Shown piece by piece: positions 31,333-35,214 of a stretch of DNA of 35,214 nucleotides; within the stretch, counting starts at the first letter, position 1, and every line of letters begins with the position of its first letter. The stretch is taken from positions 1-35,214 of the forward strand of contig FNQX01000033.1 in NCBI GenBank assembly GCA_900107575.1, read 5' to 3'. The notes below the pieces were generated by a model. The model was given only the letters and a program-made list of their open reading frames with translations, was not told the origin of the DNA and searched no databases. The DNA comes from Lachnospiraceae bacterium NK3A20 (lineage in GTDB: Bacteria > Bacillota > Clostridia > Lachnospirales > Lachnospiraceae). Both the position numbers and the translations under genes were made by a program.

Positions 31333-32034
31333 ATGACCAATATCATTCATCTGGAAAAGATTGTCAAAAAATTCTATATCGGTACGGAGAATGAGCTGGA
31401 AGTGCTGCACGGAATTGATCTGGACATCACCAAGGGAGAATTCACTTCCATTGTCGGCGAATCCGGCTCCGGCAAGAGTACGCTCATGAATATCATAGGG
31501 CTCTTGGACCGACCGACTTCCGGAACGTACGAGATGCTCAGCGTGGATGTCAGCAACATGCGGGACGATGACCTCGCCCGCGTCAGAAGCAGACAGGTAG
31601 GCTTTGTTTTCCAGACCTACAACCTGATCCCCCGGATGAGCGCACTCAAGAATGTGGAGGTTCCCCTTCTCTATGCGGGAATCTCGCAGGCGCAGCGCAC
31701 TGAGCGGGCCGAGGAGCTCCTCGAGATGGTCGGTATGGCCGACCGTATGCTGCATCAGCCGGATGAACTCTCCGGCGGACAGAAACAGCGTGTCGCGATC
31801 GCGCGAGCCATGGCCAACGATCCCGCGATCATCCTGGCAGACGAGCCGACCGGCGCGCTGGATTCCAAGACGAGCCGTCTCATTATGGATCTCTTCCACA
31901 AGCTGCACGATGAACAGGGCAAGACGATCCTCCTCATCACGCACTCACAGCCGCTCGCCGACGAGACGGGCAGAATTCTGACACTGGTCGACGGACAGGT
32001 CGTCGGGGAAAGGAGGGGTACGCATGCTCATTGA
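31333..32034 (+). CDS. MacB/LolD-type ABC transporter ATP-binding protein
   Basis: This 233-residue ATPase has Walker A GESGSGKST, the Q-loop in FQTYNLIPRM, the signature LSGGQKQRVAIARA, Walker B IILADEPTGALD and the switch H in LITHSQP. This is the LolD/MacB/SalX class that drives mechanotransmission exporters. ATG 31333 has AAGGAGC upstream; TTG 31327 is a less likely start. It overlaps the permease gene by 11 bp. Confidence 0.95.
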   Translation: MTNIIHLEKIVKKFYIGTENELEVLHGIDLDITKGEFTSIVGESGSGKSTLMNIIGLLDRPTSGTYEMLSVDVSNMRDDDLARVRSRQVGFVFQTYNLIPRMSALKNVEVPLLYAGISQAQRTERAEELLEMVGMADRMLHQPDELSGGQKQRVAIARAMANDPAIILADEPTGALDSKTSRLIMDLFHKLHDEQGKTILLITHSQPLADETGRILTLVDGQVVGERRGTHAH

Positions 32035-33316
32035 GAATATCAAAATGGCGTTTGCCAGCATGGCGGCCAACAAGCTGCGCACCTTCCTCACCATGCTGGG
32101 CATCATTATCGGTATTGCGGCCGTCATCGCCATCATGACGGTCGGCAATTCGATGACCAGGGAGAATCAGGAGCAGATGTCGATGTTCGGCATCAACGTC
32201 ATGGACGTGAATATATGGCTCGCGGACAAAGTGGAAGTCGATGAGAATACGAACACCGAGGATCTGATTCCGGAATTCCCGGAAGACATGATGAAAAAGA
32301 TGGTGACCCGCTACAGCGATGAGATTGAGGCTGTATCTGTTACGTCGTGGCTGAACGGCAACCGAGCAACGCTCCCTGACAGCACGAATGAGAAACAGTA
32401 CGCGAATATTCAGGTGCAGGGCGTGAACCCCGGTTTTTTCACAGTTCAGAAGGCCAACTATCCGATTATCGAAGGCCGTATCTTTTCGAAGAATGAGCTT
32501 GCTGAGGATGACTACGACTGCGTGGTCTCTGACAGACTCGTCAACAATCTCTTCAATGGGGACACGAAGGCGGCACTCGGCAAGAAGATTGACGTGAGTG
32601 TCAATGACAGCACCTACACCTATACCATTGTTGGAGTCTATCGGGACGCCATGTCCGGGATGGAGGGAATGGGCGGCGCCGCGCTCTCGGAGCAGGACAT
32701 CACAACGATGCTGTTCATCCCGTATCAGAACGGAATCGCCCTCACAGACGATCCTTACGCGAAGCGCCTGCAGTCTTTCGAGATCTCTGCGACGCCGGGA
32801 ACCGACGTGATCAGTTTCACCACGGAGTTGCAGGACTATCTGCAATCTCTCCTGCCCGAGGATACGAAATATCAGGTGTCCGTCTACAACAACCAGCAGT
32901 GGATCGAAGACTCGAACAAGGCCATGGAGCAGATGACACTCGCGATCACGGCGATCGGTGCGATCGCGCTGCTCGTCGGCGGCATTGGCGTCATGAACAT
33001 CATGACCGTCTCCATCACGGAGCGCACCAGAGAAATCGGCACGAGGAAAGCGCTCGGTGCGCCGCGCCGGGCGATCCGCGGACAGTTCATCACGGAGGCT
33101 GTCATCATGAGTGTGACCGGAGGCGTGATCGGCATTGTGGCAGGGCTGCTCATCGGCCTCGGCGCGTGCCACCTCATCAGCATGAAGATGTACATCTCCT
33201 GGCAGAGCATCCTGATCTCCTTCCTGTTCTCCTTCGTGATCGGTGTTTTCTTCGGTTTCTATCCGGCCAACAAGGCGTCCAAGATGGACCCGATCGACGC
33301 GCTGCGCTATGAGTAA
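32024..33316 (+). CDS. MacB/FtsX-type ABC transporter permease
   Basis: This 430-residue permease has one N-terminal membrane segment (ANKLRTFLTMLGIIIGIAAV is the classical start region), a large extracellular MacB-like domain (about 45-290) and three C-terminal segments of the FtsX fold. TERTREIGTRKALGAPRRAI is the usual coupling loop. It forms a tripartite system with the adaptor and ATPase. RBS AGGAGGGG lies inside the ATPase gene. Confidence 0.94.
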   Translation: MLIENIKMAFASMAANKLRTFLTMLGIIIGIAAVIAIMTVGNSMTRENQEQMSMFGINVMDVNIWLADKVEVDENTNTEDLIPEFPEDMMKKMVTRYSDEIEAVSVTSWLNGNRATLPDSTNEKQYANIQVQGVNPGFFTVQKANYPIIEGRIFSKNELAEDDYDCVVSDRLVNNLFNGDTKAALGKKIDVSVNDSTYTYTIVGVYRDAMSGMEGMGGAALSEQDITTMLFIPYQNGIALTDDPYAKRLQSFEISATPGTDVISFTTELQDYLQSLLPEDTKYQVSVYNNQQWIEDSNKAMEQMTLAITAIGAIALLVGGIGVMNIMTVSITERTREIGTRKALGAPRRAIRGQFITEAVIMSVTGGVIGIVAGLLIGLGACHLISMKMYISWQSILISFLFSFVIGVFFGFYPANKASKMDPIDALRYE

Positions 33317-33448
33317 CACCGGGAATCACTGTGCCTGACCGCGCCTGATTGTGTCAGTGATCCATTATCTTATTCCTAAGCCCTTGTGCTGTTGCTTCGG
33401 GCTGTACTGAACAGATGCCAGAAATTATCCAACTACAGGAGAGATGAG

Positions 33449-34792
33449 ATGAATACCAGGTATGATGTCATCATGATCGGCTTCGGCAAAGCCGGCAAGA
33501 CGCTCGCGGGGAAGCTCGCGAAAACCGGCAAGGCCGTTGCCCTCATTGAGAAGGACGCGAAAATGTACGGCGGCACCTGCATCAACGTAGGCTGCATCCC
33601 GTCCAAGCGCCTTGTCACGGACGCAGCGAATGCGCCGAAGGAGGATTTCGAGGCGCAGGCGGCATATTACCAGAATGCGATCGCGGGTAAACAGCAGCTG
33701 ACCGCAGCGCTGCGGAAGGCGAATTACGACAAGTTGATCCGGGCGGGGGTGACCGTGATCGACGGTATGGCGTCGTTCACAGACGCACACCATATCGCCG
33801 TAGCGACAGCGGAGGGGACGCTCACGCTGGAAGCGGAGCAGTTCGTGATCAACACGGGCTCCACACCCGTGCTGCCGGACATCCCCGGCGCGGACAAGAG
33901 CAGCAAAGTCTACGTCTCGGAGACGATCATGGATCTTGCAGAGCTCCCGAAGAGACTTACCATCGTAGGGGGCGGTTACATCGGCCTGGAATTTGCGTCC
34001 ATGTACGCGAACTTCGGCAGCAGGGTGACAATCGTTCAGGACGGGCCTGTTTTCCTTCCGAGAGAAGATGAGGATATGGCGGCAGCGATCCGCAAGGTTC
34101 TGGAAGATAAGGGAGTGGAGATCATTACCGGCGCCGCGATCACCGGCATCCAGGACGGCACCCTCACTTATGAGACGGACGACGCATCCAGGACACTCAC
34201 GGGCGATACGATTCTCCTCGCGACAGGGAGGCGCCCCAATACCGACGGCCTTGCCTGCGAGAAGGCGGGGATCAGCCTCACGGCAAGAGGCGGCGTGGAG
34301 ACCGATGAACATCTGCGCACCTCAGCAGAGGGGATCTGGGCGGCAGGCGATGTCTGTGGCAGACTCCAGTTCACCTACATCTCGCTGGACGATTCCAGGA
34401 TCATCCTGGATGACATGGCGGGCAGGAGCGCACGTACGATCAACAACCGCGGCGCGTTCTCCTATTCCGTATTCATGGATCCGCCGTTCGCTCGCGTCGG
34501 CATGAACGAGAAGGAAGCGAAGGCGGCAGGGGTGGAATACCGTGTGGTGTCGATGCCCGCGATGGCGATCCCGAAGGCGAAGGTTCTGCGGGTAACGGAA
34601 GGACAGCTCAAGGCGCTGCTCGCTCCGGACAGCACCATCCTCGGCGCGGAGCTTTTCTGCGCGGAAGCACACGAGATGATCAACCTTGTGAAACTCGCAA
34701 TGGATTACGGACTGAAGGCAGAGGTGCTGCGCGATTTCATCTACACCCATCCGACAATGTCGGAGAGCCTGAACGATCTGTTCGCGCTGTAA
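33449..34792 (+). CDS. Class I pyridine nucleotide-disulfide oxidoreductase (RclA / mercuric-reductase-like)
   Basis: This is a 447-residue flavoprotein. The FAD-binding motif is GFGKAGKTLA. The redox-active disulfide is C44-C49 in GGTCINVGCIPSK. The NAD(P) motif GGGYIGLEFA lies near residue 174, the second FAD motif is AAGDVCG, and the C-terminal dimerisation domain has THPTMSE, containing the active-site His and Glu. The chain matches the YkgC/RclA type rather than lipoamide dehydrogenase. No lipoyl-enzyme genes are nearby. RBS AGGAGA precedes ATG 33449. It may help against reactive chlorine or oxidative stress. A terminator follows. Confidence 0.9.
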   Translation: MNTRYDVIMIGFGKAGKTLAGKLAKTGKAVALIEKDAKMYGGTCINVGCIPSKRLVTDAANAPKEDFEAQAAYYQNAIAGKQQLTAALRKANYDKLIRAGVTVIDGMASFTDAHHIAVATAEGTLTLEAEQFVINTGSTPVLPDIPGADKSSKVYVSETIMDLAELPKRLTIVGGGYIGLEFASMYANFGSRVTIVQDGPVFLPREDEDMAAAIRKVLEDKGVEIITGAAITGIQDGTLTYETDDASRTLTGDTILLATGRRPNTDGLACEKAGISLTARGGVETDEHLRTSAEGIWAAGDVCGRLQFTYISLDDSRIILDDMAGRSARTINNRGAFSYSVFMDPPFARVGMNEKEAKAAGVEYRVVSMPAMAIPKAKVLRVTEGQLKALLAPDSTILGAELFCAEAHEMINLVKLAMDYGLKAEVLRDFIYTHPTMSESLNDLFAL

Positions 34793-34853
34793 GCAAAAGA
34801 GACACAGTAGATCGGATGGATTCTGTTGGATCACATAATAGATGTATTCCTGA

Positions 34854-34878
34854 GGCGGCCCGAAAGGGCCGCCTTTTT
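34854..34878 (+). terminator. Rho-independent terminator
   Basis: GGCGGCCC (34854-34861), loop GAAA, GGGCCGCC (34866-34873), then T5. It is a perfect 8-bp stem with a GNRA loop. Confidence 0.95.
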
Positions 34879-34952
34879 ACATGACTTTGGCTTAAGCCTG
34901 CTGAGCTTGTGGTGAGGTTGCGAAGCAAACGAACCCTTGCGAAGCATAAATC

Positions 34953-34969
34953 CACCCGCTATGCGGGTG
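34953..34969 (+). mobile_element. Likely left-end hairpin of the IS200/IS605-type element
   Basis: CACCCGC-TAT-GCGGGTG is a 7-bp hairpin about 80 bp before the transposase ATG. IS200/IS605 elements lack terminal inverted repeats and instead carry a subterminal hairpin near the left end. Its position and small size agree. The exact left end cannot be placed. The sequence TTGCGAAGCA is repeated at 34918 and 34937 just outside. Confidence 0.6.
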
Positions 34970-34990
34970 AGAGTAAAAAGTTATACAAAT

Positions 34991-35050
34991 AAATCACCTT
35001 TCCATATAATAGAGGTGCTCAAGCCACTATTAAGAAAGGAAAGGTGATTT
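34991..35050 (+). promoter_or_regulatory. Leader hairpin sequestering the transposase RBS
   Basis: AAATCACCTTTCC (34991-35003) and GGAAAGGTGATTT (35038-35050) are perfect 13-bp complements. The right arm contains the Shine-Dalgarno sequence of the transposase (ATG 35052). Inner pairing AATAG/CTATT (35009-35013, 35027-35031) extends the structure. RBS masking by such a leader is known for IS200 and keeps transposition low. Confidence 0.75.
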
Positions 35051-35051
35051 T

Positions 35052-35214
35052 ATGCCGAAGGCTAATAGTTCTGCACATACCAGGTGGTTATGCAAATACC
35101 ACATCGTCTTCACTCCGAAGTATAGACGGAAAATAATCTACAATCAATATAAGAAGGATTTGGCGGAAATACTGCACGATCTTTGTTCTTATAAAGGAGT
35201 AGAGATCATAGAAG
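35052..35214 (+). CDS. tnpA: IS200/IS605-family transposase TnpA, partial (5' end)
   Basis: The first 54 codons of the transposase are in the window. The N-terminus after MPKANSSAHTRWLCKYHIVF continues with TPKYRRK, the typical IS200 TnpA start, in which HIVF and PKYR are near-invariant. The HUH motif and catalytic Tyr are expected further downstream, outside the window. The enzyme is a Y1 single-strand transposase. It is translated from a masked RBS. The gene is cut by the window edge, so whether it is intact is unknown. Confidence 0.93.
   Translation, partial: MPKANSSAHTRWLCKYHIVFTPKYRRKIIYNQYKKDLAEILHDLCSYKGVEIIE

Noticed and set aside
29224-31944. 906-codon minus-strand reading frame
   Set aside because: It is antisense to the adaptor and ATPase genes, is very rich in Arg, Leu, His and Asp, and has no domain. 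It is a shadow of a GC-rich coding strand.
31937-33319. 460-codon minus-strand reading frame
   Set aside because: Antisense to the FtsX-like permease, with an Arg/His/Asp-rich composition and no known domain.

Overview
The window looks like a chromosome segment of a moderately GC-rich, anaerobic, low-GC-phylum (Bacillota) bacterium, most likely a gut or rumen Lachnospiraceae/Erysipelotrichia relative. The basis is the gene content: GH3 and GH127 glycosidases, LytTR/GHKL two-component genes, a DUF2975 + small HTH pair, a YtrA-type GntR with ABC genes, and a Gram-positive MacAB-like exporter. Strong AGGAGG-type ribosome binding sites and TTGACA/TATAAT promoters agree. No rRNA, tRNA or CRISPR array was seen. 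The species assignment is inference.

Layout. Positions 1-387 are non-coding, with the ribosome binding site of a leftward gene at the very edge. Positions 388-2734 form a redox operon (aldo/keto reductase, CMD-cupin fusion, iron-sulfur-flavoprotein-like flavodoxin). A LysR regulator converges on it, with a 10-bp inverted-repeat operator upstream of the regulator. Then come a 75-aa protein and an alpha/beta hydrolase with a cysteine nucleophile (3851-5096), ending in a terminator. Positions 5674-14155 hold a glycan and sensing block: a GtrA-like membrane protein, a cytoplasmic GH3 with a hydrophobic C-terminal extension, a LytTR response regulator, a GHKL sensor kinase, and a 1000-aa membrane-anchored GH3 whose two catalytic halves are in swapped order.

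A leftward nitroreductase (14297-14869) is followed by a run of small membrane and regulatory genes (XRE-TM protein, 106-aa membrane protein, CPBP protease). Next is a fermentation/redox group: flavin reductase, D-2-hydroxyacid dehydrogenase with a Cys-rich tail, and a 3-hydroxyacyl-CoA dehydrogenase. Two promoters in this group share a GTAAC-N4-GTTAC palindrome, suggesting common control by an unidentified Crp/Fnr-like regulator. After that come DUF2975 + HTH, a DUF4173 membrane protein, an EAL c-di-GMP phosphodiesterase broken at a T8-C-G9 tract, and a GH127 beta-L-arabinofuranosidase-like enzyme.

The right third starts with an unusual roughly 293-bp nested palindrome (26343-26635). It is followed by a GntR/ABC operon, a small conserved-looking protein, a MacA/MacB-type tripartite operon (703-aa adaptor, ATPase, FtsX-like permease) and a RclA/mercuric-reductase-like flavoprotein. 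The window ends inside an IS200/IS605-type transposase whose ribosome binding site lies in a 13-bp stem.

The most unusual signals are the nested palindrome, the domain-permuted membrane GH3 next to an Agr-like sensor pair, the homopolymer frameshift in the EAL protein and the shared GTAAC-N4-GTTAC operators. All functional calls rest on motif recognition by eye; no database search was run.
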